Below the pieces are notes generated by a model, which saw only the letters and a list, made by a program, of their open reading frames with translations, was not told where the DNA came from and searched no databases. Below are positions 24,890 through 32,080 of a DNA stretch of 64,000 bases, piece after piece (the stretch's first letter is position 1; each line of letters opens with the position of its first letter). Source of the stretch: Bradyrhizobium ottawaense (GTDB lineage: Bacteria; Pseudomonadota; Alphaproteobacteria; Rhizobiales; Xanthobacteraceae); contig NZ_CP029425.2 of assembly GCF_002278135.3 (NCBI RefSeq), forward strand, positions 3,448,001 through 3,512,000, in the 5' to 3' direction. A program made the position numbers and the translations under genes.

Positions 24890-26137
24890 ATGCCCAGCAC
24901 CCTCTTCAAAAACGCCGCTCTGCTTGATCCGCTTCAGCCGGATTTGCTGGAGGGCCATCACGTGCTGGTCGAGGACAATGTGGTCAGGGAGGTCTCGGAC
25001 CGGCCGCTCCAGGCTTCAGTCGACCGCACCATCGACCTCAACGGCAAGACGCTGATGCCCGGCCTGATCGACCTGCATGTCCATGCGGTGGCGGTCGAGC
25101 TCAATCTGTCGCAGCAGGTGCACATGCCGAACGTGCTGGTGACGCTGCGCTCGACGCTGCTGCTGCGCGGCATGCTTCGGCGTGGCTTCACCACCGTTCG
25201 CGACGCCGGCGGCGCCGGCCATGCGCTGAAGCAGGCGATCGAGACCGGTCTCACCGACGGCCCGCGGCTCTTCGTCTCCGGCCGCGCGCTGAGCCAGACC
25301 GGCGGGCATGGCGACATGCGGGCACGTTCGGATTACCTCGCCAGCGACGCACCGTGCCCCTGCTGCGTGCGCGTCGGCGCGCTGGCGCGCGTTGCCGACG
25401 GCGTCGACGGCGTGCGCAAGGCGGCGCGCGAGGAGCTGCAGATGGGCGCCGACCAGATCAAGATCATGGCGTCCGGCGGCGTCGCGTCACCGACCGATCC
25501 GGTTGGCGCCTTCGGCTACTCCGAGGACGAGATCCGCGCCATCGTCGAGGAGGCGCGCGGGCGCCAGACCTATGTGCTCGCCCACGCCTATACCGCTGCC
25601 GCGATCGAGCGCGCGGTTCGCTGCGGCGTGCGCACCATCGAGCACGGCAATCTGGTCGATGCCCAGACCGCGCGCCTGATGGCCGAGAAGGGCGCCTATG
25701 TGGTGCCGACGCTCGTCACCTACGAGGCGCTGGCCAATGAAGGCGCGCAATATGGCCTGCCGCCCGAGAGCGTCGCCAAGATCGCCGATGTCCGCGACGC
25801 CGGCCTGCGTTCGCTCGCGATCTATCGCGACGCCGGCGTGAAGATGGGGTTCGGCAGCGATCTGCTCGGGCCGTCGCAGCGCCTCCAGAGCGACGAATTC
25901 CGCATTCGCGCCGAGATTCTCGGTCCGCGCGCGGTGATCGCCAGCGCCACGGTAATCGGCGCCGAGGTGCTCGGCATGGAGGGCAAGCTCGGCCGCATCG
26001 TGCCCGAGTCGATCGCGGACCTGCTGGTGGTCGACGGCAATCCGCTGCGCGACGTCGCCTGCCTGCTCGGCCAGGGCGAGCATATTCCACTGGTGATGAA
26101 GGCGGGCAAGGTCCAGTTCGACAGGCTGAACACGTAG
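24890..26137 (+). CDS. Metal-dependent amidohydrolase
   Basis: 415 residues of the amidohydrolase superfamily (COG1228, dipeptidase/imidazolonepropionase-like). Zinc ligands are H63 and H65 in LIDLHVHAVA. The lysine expected to be carboxylated is in ADQIKIMASGG, and further His appear in VLAHAYTAAA and RTIEHGNLVD; the Asp ligand is in GFGSDLLGP. The KIMASGG form is the one found in Xaa-Pro and Xaa-Arg dipeptidase-like members. A CPCC cluster (about residues 153-156) is an odd local feature. The start ATG 24890 follows AGGAAACGACC. It probably hydrolyses the compound imported by the MFS carrier of the same operon. There is no signal peptide, so it is cytoplasmic. Confidence 0.87.
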   Translation: MPSTLFKNAALLDPLQPDLLEGHHVLVEDNVVREVSDRPLQASVDRTIDLNGKTLMPGLIDLHVHAVAVELNLSQQVHMPNVLVTLRSTLLLRGMLRRGFTTVRDAGGAGHALKQAIETGLTDGPRLFVSGRALSQTGGHGDMRARSDYLASDAPCPCCVRVGALARVADGVDGVRKAAREELQMGADQIKIMASGGVASPTDPVGAFGYSEDEIRAIVEEARGRQTYVLAHAYTAAAIERAVRCGVRTIEHGNLVDAQTARLMAEKGAYVVPTLVTYEALANEGAQYGLPPESVAKIADVRDAGLRSLAIYRDAGVKMGFGSDLLGPSQRLQSDEFRIRAEILGPRAVIASATVIGAEVLGMEGKLGRIVPESIADLLVVDGNPLRDVACLLGQGEHIPLVMKAGKVQFDRLNT

Positions 26138-26178
26138 CTGCCGCCGCGTCACGGACGCCCTCGCGCCGCTCGTGCGTC

Positions 26179-27159
26179 CTATGTCGAGATGCGCACGACC
26201 ATCTTGCCGAGCGCCCCGCGCGTTTGCATGGTCCTGAACGCTTCCCGGAAATCGCCCAGCGCGAAGACGCGACCGACCACAGGCTTCAGCTGGCCGTCGG
26301 CAAGCCAGCCCGTCAACTGCAACATCAGGCGTTTCTGCACGTCGGGCTCGCGCAACGGGATCTGTGCGAGGTCGACACCGAGCAGGGCGCCGCCCTTCAG
26401 CAGGGGCAGGTTGAACGGCAGTGCGGGGATCGCGCCGGCGGCAAAACCGACCACGAGATGACGGCCGCGCCAGGCGATGGAGCGAAAGGCCTGCACCGAG
26501 ATCTCGCCGCCGACGGGGTCGAAGATCACGTCAGCGCCGTGTCCTCCCGTCAATTCCTTCAGTGTGTCGCGCCAGCCCGCCTGCGTGTAGTCGATCACAG
26601 CGTCGGCGCCGTGCGCCAGCGCGAACGCGCGCTTGTCCGGTGTCGATGCTGCTGCGATCACACGGGCGCCAAGCAGCTTGCCGATCTGGACTGCCGCAAT
26701 TCCGGTGCCGCCAGCTGCGCCCAGCACCAGAAGCTGTTCGCCTGCGCAGAGCGAGGCGCGTGCGCTTAGCGCATAGAGCGCGGTCAGATAATTGGCGCGA
26801 AACGAGGCGGCGACTTCGGCCGCGACGCCGTCGGGCAGGGGATGGAGCGCTTCGGGTCTGACGACGATCTCCTCGGCAAGCGCGCCCGATCGCGTCATCC
26901 CCATCACGCGCATGCCGGGCTGATAGCCGCCGGGTGCGCCGGGCGCGTCCGTCACCACGCCCGCGAACTCCGTCCCGGGAATGAAGGGCAGGGGATCTTT
27001 GGTCTGATAGCGTCCCTCGATCTTCAAGCCGTCGACGAAGCCGATCCCGGCAGCTTCCACGCGGATGCGCAATTGTCCCGGTTCCATGGACGGCGGCGGG
27101 ACGTCCTTCAGTTCGATCTGATCGATCGGTGCGTATTGCTCGACGACGACGGCTTTCAT
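26179..27159 (-). CDS. Zinc-independent MDR-family quinone oxidoreductase
   Basis: 326 residues. The N-terminal GroES-like domain begins MKAVVVEQYAPIDQIELKDVPPP. The Rossmann motif LVLGAAGGTGIAAVQIGKLLGARVIAA carries the GxGxxG-type AAGGTG of NADPH:quinone reductases, and the ADVIFDPVGG motif follows. The structural and catalytic zinc ligands of alcohol dehydrogenases are absent. It is expected to reduce quinones or enones with NADPH. It converges on the amidohydrolase and starts 57 bp downstream of the helicase stop on the same strand; independent transcription seems likely. Confidence 0.88.
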   Translation of the reverse strand: MKAVVVEQYAPIDQIELKDVPPPSMEPGQLRIRVEAAGIGFVDGLKIEGRYQTKDPLPFIPGTEFAGVVTDAPGAPGGYQPGMRVMGMTRSGALAEEIVVRPEALHPLPDGVAAEVAASFRANYLTALYALSARASLCAGEQLLVLGAAGGTGIAAVQIGKLLGARVIAAASTPDKRAFALAHGADAVIDYTQAGWRDTLKELTGGHGADVIFDPVGGEISVQAFRSIAWRGRHLVVGFAAGAIPALPFNLPLLKGGALLGVDLAQIPLREPDVQKRLMLQLTGWLADGQLKPVVGRVFALGDFREAFRTMQTRGALGKMVVRIST

Positions 27160-27215
27160 GTCGGACCTCTGTTGTTCCGGTTATCCTGACAGGTCCCGAC
27201 ACGAGCCTCTTGCGT

Positions 27216-29273
27216 CTACCGCCACATCCCGCGCATCCGCGCCCCGATGTCGATCTTCGGCCCCTGCGCCGCGGTGCGGGCGGCGCCGCTTGCAGCCTTC
27301 GGCCAGGCGGTGCGCTCGAACAGATAGACCAGCTGCTCCGGAATGAAGCGGGTGCGCGAGGCATAGACGTGGCGGTCGCCCTTGGCTTGCTGGGCGTGGA
27401 CGAAGAAGCGCTGGGGAACGACGAGGTGTAGATCGTCCTTGGCGCGGGTCATCGCGACATAGAGCAGGCGGCGCTCCTCCTCGAGCTCGGCGCTGGTGCC
27501 GGCGCCGAGATCGGACGGCATGCAGCCGTCGACGACGTTGAGCACGAACACCGATTTCCATTCCTGGCCCTTGGCGGAGTGGATGGTGGACAGGATCAGA
27601 TAGTCCTCGTCGCGCAAGGGCGGGCCGGATTTGTCGCTGGTCGCGTCCGGCGGGTCGAGCGTGAGCTCGGTCAAAAATTTCTCGCGAGAGGCATAGCCGC
27701 TGGCGATCTGCTCGAGCTGCATCAGATCGGCGCGGCGCGTCTCGGAATCCTCGTGGAGGCGATCGAGATGCGGCTCGTACCAGAGTCGCACGCGTTCGAG
27801 ATCGACCGGCCATTCCGAATAGCGCAAATTCTGGGTGGTGCGGACGAAGTCGGTCCAGTCGGCGCCGGTGCGCGCGGGCACCGGGAGCTGGCCGAGTGCG
27901 GCGAGCGGATCGGTGCTTTCCGCCATGTGGTCGAGCACGCGCTGCGCGGTCGCGGGGCCGACGCCCGGCAACAGATGCAAAATGCGGAAACCGGCGACGC
28001 GGTCGCGCGGGTTCTCGGCAAAGCGCAGCAGCGCCAGCACGTCCTTGACATGTGCGGCGTCGAGGAATTTCAGCCCGCCGAACTTGACGAACGGAATGTT
28101 GCGACGGGTCAGCTCGATCTCGAGCGGGCCGGAATGCGAGGACGTCCGGAACAGCGCCGCCTGGTGCTTGAGCAGCGCGCCTTGCTCGCGGTTCGCCAGC
28201 ACCTCTTCGACGATGTAGCGCGCCTGGTCGGCCTCGTTGTGCACGGTGACGAGCTGCGGCTTGTGCGAGGCGGCGCGGTCGGTCCAGAGATTCTTGGTGA
28301 AGCGCTCGCGCGCGAGCCCGATGACGCCGTTGGCCGCAGCCAGCACGGTCTGCGTCGAGCGATAGTTGCGGTCGAGCGTGATCATTTCGGCGCGGGGCGA
28401 GAAGCTCTGCGGGAAATCCAGGATGTTGCGCACGGTGGCGGCGCGGAACGAATAGATCGACTGGGCGTCGTCGCCGACCACGGTGAGCCCGCGTCCGTCG
28501 GGCTTGAGCGCCAGGAGGATTGAGGATTGCAGGCGGTTGGTGTCCTGGTATTCGTCGACCAGCACGTGATCGAAGCGGCCGCCGATCTCCTCGGCGATCA
28601 GCGCATCGCTCATCATCTGCGACCAATACAGCAACAAATCGTCGTAATCGAGCACGTGCTGGGCCTGCTTGGCCTCGACATAGGCCGCGAACAGGCCCTT
28701 CAGCTCGGCGGCCCAGCCGGCGCACCAGGGATAGTGCACCCCCAGCACCTTCTCGATCTCCATCTCGGCGTTGACGCAGCGCGAGTAGATCGACAGGCAC
28801 GTGCCCTTGGCGGGGAAGCGGCTCTCGGTCTTCGACAGGCCGCGCTCGTGCCGGACCAGGTTCATCAGGTCGGCGGAATCCTCGCGGTCGTGGATGGTGA
28901 AGGCGGGATCGACGCCGATCCGTTCGGCATATTCGCGGAGCAGACGCGCGCCGATGCCATGGAAGGTGCCGGCCCAGCTGAGCGCATCGCGCATGATCGC
29001 GGCGTTGTTCTCGCCCAGCACCTTGCGGGCGATGCGCTCGACCCGGCCGGCCATTTCGGCCGCCGCGCGGCGGGAGAACGTCATCAACAGGATGCGGCGC
29101 GGATCGGCGCCGGCGACGATCAGATGCGCGACGCGATGGGCCAGCGTGTTGGTCTTGCCGGAGCCGGCGCCGGCAATCACCAGCAGGGGAGCGCCCACGG
29201 TCGCGCCATCGGCCACGCCATGCTCGACGGCGCGGCGCTGCTCCGCATTGAGCGTGTCCAGATATGTCGCCAC
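27216..29273 (-). CDS. UvrD/Rep-family ATP-dependent DNA helicase
   Basis: 685 residues from GTG 29273. Superfamily 1A motifs are in order: Q-motif LNAEQRRAVEHG, Walker A VIAGAGSGKTNTL, LLMTFSRRAAAEM, motif II DEYQDTNRLQ, motif III VVGDDAQSIYSFRAA, motif IV DRNYRST, motif V LSTIHSAKGQEW and motif VI LLYVAMTRAKDDLHLV. It is a 3'-to-5' helicase. It is shorter than UvrD proper and the 2B/C-terminal region is reduced, so it is a paralogue and not the main UvrD. An in-frame upstream extension to 29324 exists but begins inside the gene gap. Role: probably replication restart or RNA polymerase displacement, by family. Confidence 0.92.
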   Translation of the reverse strand: MATYLDTLNAEQRRAVEHGVADGATVGAPLLVIAGAGSGKTNTLAHRVAHLIVAGADPRRILLMTFSRRAAAEMAGRVERIARKVLGENNAAIMRDALSWAGTFHGIGARLLREYAERIGVDPAFTIHDREDSADLMNLVRHERGLSKTESRFPAKGTCLSIYSRCVNAEMEIEKVLGVHYPWCAGWAAELKGLFAAYVEAKQAQHVLDYDDLLLYWSQMMSDALIAEEIGGRFDHVLVDEYQDTNRLQSSILLALKPDGRGLTVVGDDAQSIYSFRAATVRNILDFPQSFSPRAEMITLDRNYRSTQTVLAAANGVIGLARERFTKNLWTDRAASHKPQLVTVHNEADQARYIVEEVLANREQGALLKHQAALFRTSSHSGPLEIELTRRNIPFVKFGGLKFLDAAHVKDVLALLRFAENPRDRVAGFRILHLLPGVGPATAQRVLDHMAESTDPLAALGQLPVPARTGADWTDFVRTTQNLRYSEWPVDLERVRLWYEPHLDRLHEDSETRRADLMQLEQIASGYASREKFLTELTLDPPDATSDKSGPPLRDEDYLILSTIHSAKGQEWKSVFVLNVVDGCMPSDLGAGTSAELEEERRLLYVAMTRAKDDLHLVVPQRFFVHAQQAKGDRHVYASRTRFIPEQLVYLFERTAWPKAASGAARTAAQGPKIDIGARMRGMWR

Positions 29274-29400
29274 GAATCGCCCCGGTGAAAGGGCGAGAGT
29301 CGGCGATCCCGTCGCGAATCGCAATGCGGCTGGACGGGACCGGGTTTAGGATTTAGGGGGAAAGACGCCCCCAGGTTCCAGTCCGAAAAGCGCACCCGGC

Positions 29401-29991
29401 ATGACCGAGCTCAAATCCGACCAGTTCGAGATGCGGCGGCTGGAATCGCTCAGCAACACCATTTTCGGTGTCGCCATGACGCTTTTGGCCTACGACCTGC
29501 CCAAGGCCGCGGTGTTCACCAGCGCGCCCGACTGGAGCGATCTTGCCCATGTCTATTCCGGCAAGCTCGCCGGCTTCGCACTCAGCTTCATCATCGCCGG
29601 CGTGTTCTGGATCAGCCATCACCGGCGGCTGGCGCGCCAGCCGGTCGGCAGCCGCGGCGCCGTGATCCTCAACCTGTTCTTCCTGCTCTCGATCGTGCTG
29701 CTGCCTGTCACCAACGGCCTCTACACCAATTACGGCATGAGCAGTGCGGTGGCAGTGCTCTATGGCTTGCACCTGATCGCGATCGCCGGCCTCAATGCCT
29801 GGCTGTGGTGGACGATCCTCGGCGGCTGGCGCCAGGAGATCATGGCCTCGCTGTTTCCGCTCCTGGTGTTCATCCCGGGCACGATCGTGGCGGCGTTCGC
29901 CCCGCATATCGCGCCCTTCGTCTGGTTCATCGCCTTCGGCGGGCTCGCGATCCAGCGCTTCTACGGTGCGCGGGCCGGGCCGGGCGCGTGA
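29401..29991 (+). CDS. TMEM175-family (DUF1211) potassium channel protein
   Basis: 196 residues with about six membrane helices, the size of a bacterial TMEM175 protomer (a tetramer is known for the family). The first helix carries the diagnostic motif RRLESLSNTIFGVAMTLLAYDL, in which SLSNTIFG replaces the more common FSDGVFA, so the filter-lining residues differ slightly. The second motif FWISHHRRLARQ is intact. It is expected to conduct K+ across the inner membrane. It sits alone between the helicase and a convergent YCII-domain gene, only 4 bp from that gene's stop. Confidence 0.83.
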   Translation: MTELKSDQFEMRRLESLSNTIFGVAMTLLAYDLPKAAVFTSAPDWSDLAHVYSGKLAGFALSFIIAGVFWISHHRRLARQPVGSRGAVILNLFFLLSIVLLPVTNGLYTNYGMSSAVAVLYGLHLIAIAGLNAWLWWTILGGWRQEIMASLFPLLVFIPGTIVAAFAPHIAPFVWFIAFGGLAIQRFYGARAGPGA

Positions 29992-29995
29992 GGCC

Positions 29996-30376
29996 TCACC
30001 CGGACGTCGCGCCGAACCCATCGGCCGGCACGTAAAGCTTGACCGGGCGGATTTCGTAGACCGCCGTCGGGTTGACCGCACGCAGTTTCCGTGCCGCCGC
30101 GATCGCCTCCTCCTCGCTGGCGCATTCCATCAGGTGGAAGCCCAGAAGCTGCTCCTTGGTCTCCGCGAACGGGCCGTCCAGCACCATGCCCGCGCCGGGG
30201 CCACGCAAGGTGCGGGCCTTTCGGGTCTCATCCAGACGGGCGGCCGGCCCGAACTGCCCGCTGGCCCGCAAGGGGGCCTGAACCTCGATGACCTTGGCCA
30301 CGACCGCGGCGTCCTGCTCAGGCGTCCAGGACAGGATCTCGTCTTCCACGTGGTAGGCCAGGATGGCGTAAAGCAT
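29996..30376 (-). CDS. YCII-related (DGPF) domain protein
   Basis: 126 residues from ATG 30376. Ferredoxin-like fold of the YCII/DGPF family: MLYAILAYHVEDE begins the first strand, LDGPFAETKEQLLGFHLMEC holds the DGPF motif, and a final strand AVYEIRPVKLY ends the fold. Such proteins are often encoded beside ECF sigma factors. No sigma factor is adjacent here. The activity is unproven; some members bind or modify small molecules. A 12-bp tandem repeat (30450-30473) lies in the promoter region. Confidence 0.85.
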   Translation of the reverse strand: MLYAILAYHVEDEILSWTPEQDAAVVAKVIEVQAPLRASGQFGPAARLDETRKARTLRGPGAGMVLDGPFAETKEQLLGFHLMECASEEEAIAAARKLRAVNPTAVYEIRPVKLYVPADGFGATSG

Positions 30377-30449
30377 CGTCACCTCGTTGTTTTTCTGCAC
30401 CGATCCCAGAGGACGTAGCACCGCAGGCGATGCCGACAATCCCCAAAAT

Positions 30450-30473
30450 AAATTCAAGCATAAATTCAAGCAT
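30450..30473. repeat. Two tandem copies of a 12-bp unit
   Basis: AAATTCAAGCAT is repeated exactly twice, 74 bp above the start of the YCII-domain gene and in an unusually AT-rich island. The purpose is unknown; it could contribute to a promoter or be a replication slip. Confidence 0.6.
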
Positions 30474-30599
30474 AAGATATTGCGTGGCCGGGCCGCGACG
30501 AAACCGTCCTGAAACCCGATTGCGGCATTGCCGTGTGAACGCCGCCGGAAGTGGTCGCGACTGATGACCACAACAACAAGATTTCTGCTGGAGGCGGCA

Positions 30600-30782
30600 A
30601 TGTCGGGTCACATCAAGATCATCTGCGACGCACGTCGCGCCGGACAATCTCAGACGGCCGATCTGCACGACCAAAGCGGCCATCACCGCTATTACGGCAG
30701 CTCGGCCGAGAATGGCGGCGAGCGCATCGTCGAAAGCCGGCGCGGCAAGCGGCCGCGCGCGCTCGGTGTTTGCGGCTTCTGA
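30600..30782 (+). CDS. Short polar hypothetical protein
   Basis: 60 residues, MSGHIKIICDARRAGQ..., rich in His, Arg and Ser, with no hydrophobic segment. The ATG follows a strong GGAGGCGGCA, which is the main support. Arg-rich tail GKRPRALGVCGF. I do not recognise it. It ends 13 bp before the small membrane protein at 30796 and could share its transcript. Confidence 0.4.
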   Translation: MSGHIKIICDARRAGQSQTADLHDQSGHHRYYGSSAENGGERIVESRRGKRPRALGVCGF

Positions 30783-30795
30783 AGCCTCGCGCCCG

Positions 30796-31008
30796 ATGTC
30801 CCATATGGACGTCCTGCAAATATCGATCGCGGCGATGCCGTTCCTGCTCGCACTGACGAGCCGGACGGGCAAGGTCATCGTGCCGTGCCTGCTGACGAGC
30901 ATCTTCACGGTGCTGCTCGGCGGGGAGCCCCACCGCGCCGTCGTGGCCTGGTGCGTCGGCATGCTGATCGCCGCCGTCGCCTTGCGCGAGAGGCTTCGCA
31001 CGGGCTGA
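30796..31008 (+). CDS. Small two-helix membrane protein
   Basis: 70 residues. Two hydrophobic helices (about 12-38, including AAMPFLLALTSRTGKVIVPC, and about 45-64, AVVAWCVGMLIAAVAL) separated by a short GGEPHR turn predict a hairpin with both ends on the same side. A second ATG at 30805 would shorten it by three residues. Similar short membrane proteins in rhizobia lack known function. It stops 12 bp before the convergent solute-binding gene. Confidence 0.5.
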   Translation: MSHMDVLQISIAAMPFLLALTSRTGKVIVPCLLTSIFTVLLGGEPHRAVVAWCVGMLIAAVALRERLRTG

Positions 31009-31020
31009 GCCGGCGGCCCG

Positions 31021-31734
31021 TTACGGGGCGTTCAAGACCTGCTTGACCAGGGCCTCGCGCAGCGCCGCCAATTCGCCGCTCGCCTCCATCTGGGCGATCG
31101 CCTTGCCTACCTTCGGCACGAGATCGCGATGGCGTTCGTGCAGGTAATGGTAGATGTGGATGCGCTCGAGCGGCGGCGAGAGCGGGTGGATCCTGGCCTG
31201 CAGATTGAGTTTGCGCACCGCGGCGAGCCCGCTGAAGAGGTCGGTGACCATCACGTCGAAACGATCGGCATCGAGCATCCTGACCATGTTGTCGAGGCCA
31301 GTGGTCGCCGTGACGCGGGCCATGCCGCGCGTGCCGGCCTCCGAGGAGCCGACGCCGCGGACGATGCCGATGCTGTAGTCCCTGATCGAGTCCCAGCCGG
31401 CGACGTCGAACCGGAATTTCGTCGCAAACACCGCCGGCTCGATATAGTTGATCGCCGGCGTGACCTGGACCAGCGTCGGGTAGTCGCGCGAGAGCGATCC
31501 GATGCGCTGGATCTCGCCGTCGACCGCGCCGGCGCTCGACAGCGCGAGCGCGCGCTTGCCGGGGACGTCCTCGAACTCCAGCCTGATGTTCAGCCTGGCG
31601 TAAACGGCCCGCAACATCTCGCCGCCGACATATTGATCGGGGATGTCTGCGATGCGCGCCAGCCGGATGACCTCCTGCGCCGGCGATGGACCGCTTGCAA
31701 GCAGTGACAGGCAGGCGACGATAATCCGCCACAT
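31021..31734 (-). CDS. Periplasmic solute-binding protein (SBP family 3-like)
   Basis: 237 residues with a signal peptide (about 1-19, LLASGPSPA-QE). The bilobal binding-protein fold is suggested by IRLARIADIPDQYVGGEMLRAVYARL, by RDYSIGIVRGVGSSEAGTRG at the lobe hinge, and by MLDADRFDVMVTDLFSGLAAV. It is short and has no ABC permease or ATPase beside it. It may therefore be an orphan sensor component; the divergently transcribed hybrid sensor kinase starts 347 bp away and could read it. The intergenic region holds a hairpin operator at 31874-31892. Confidence 0.78.
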   Translation of the reverse strand: MWRIIVACLSLLASGPSPAQEVIRLARIADIPDQYVGGEMLRAVYARLNIRLEFEDVPGKRALALSSAGAVDGEIQRIGSLSRDYPTLVQVTPAINYIEPAVFATKFRFDVAGWDSIRDYSIGIVRGVGSSEAGTRGMARVTATTGLDNMVRMLDADRFDVMVTDLFSGLAAVRKLNLQARIHPLSPPLERIHIYHYLHERHRDLVPKVGKAIAQMEASGELAALREALVKQVLNAP

Positions 31735-31873
31735 GACGCGCCTCCTCGTTGCCCGAAGCTACCGCTGGATTCCGATGTCCGCCGATCTACCGGAGACGGC
31801 GCCTGCGCGTGGCCATAGAGGTCACTGCCCCGCCCGAGGTGCAGGCGACGTCCGGACTTTCACCGATGTCATT

Positions 31874-31892
31874 CTACCACGCGAAGTGGTAG
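31874..31892. promoter_or_regulatory. Perfect inverted repeat CTACCAC-N5-GTGGTAG
   Basis: Seven-bp perfect arms at 31874-31880 and 31886-31892 with a 5-nt centre lie midway in the 346-bp region between the divergent solute-binding and sensor-kinase genes. The symmetry and length suit a LuxR/FixJ-type dimer. No other gene or feature is visible in this gap. Confidence 0.35.
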
Positions 31893-32080
31893 TTTGCGCG
31901 ACAATCCTGCTAGCGGACGCAAGATATGACCCCGCCGACCTCAAGCCGCCCAGGGGTTGACAGGAAATCGGCCGACGGGATCGCCGCGCGCATCGCGGGA
32001 AGGGGAAGTCTCGACGATCGAAATGCTCGAGGCTGCGACCGCTCGGCCGCAGCGTGCCGCCGTTTCCGGGGATGTGGTGC

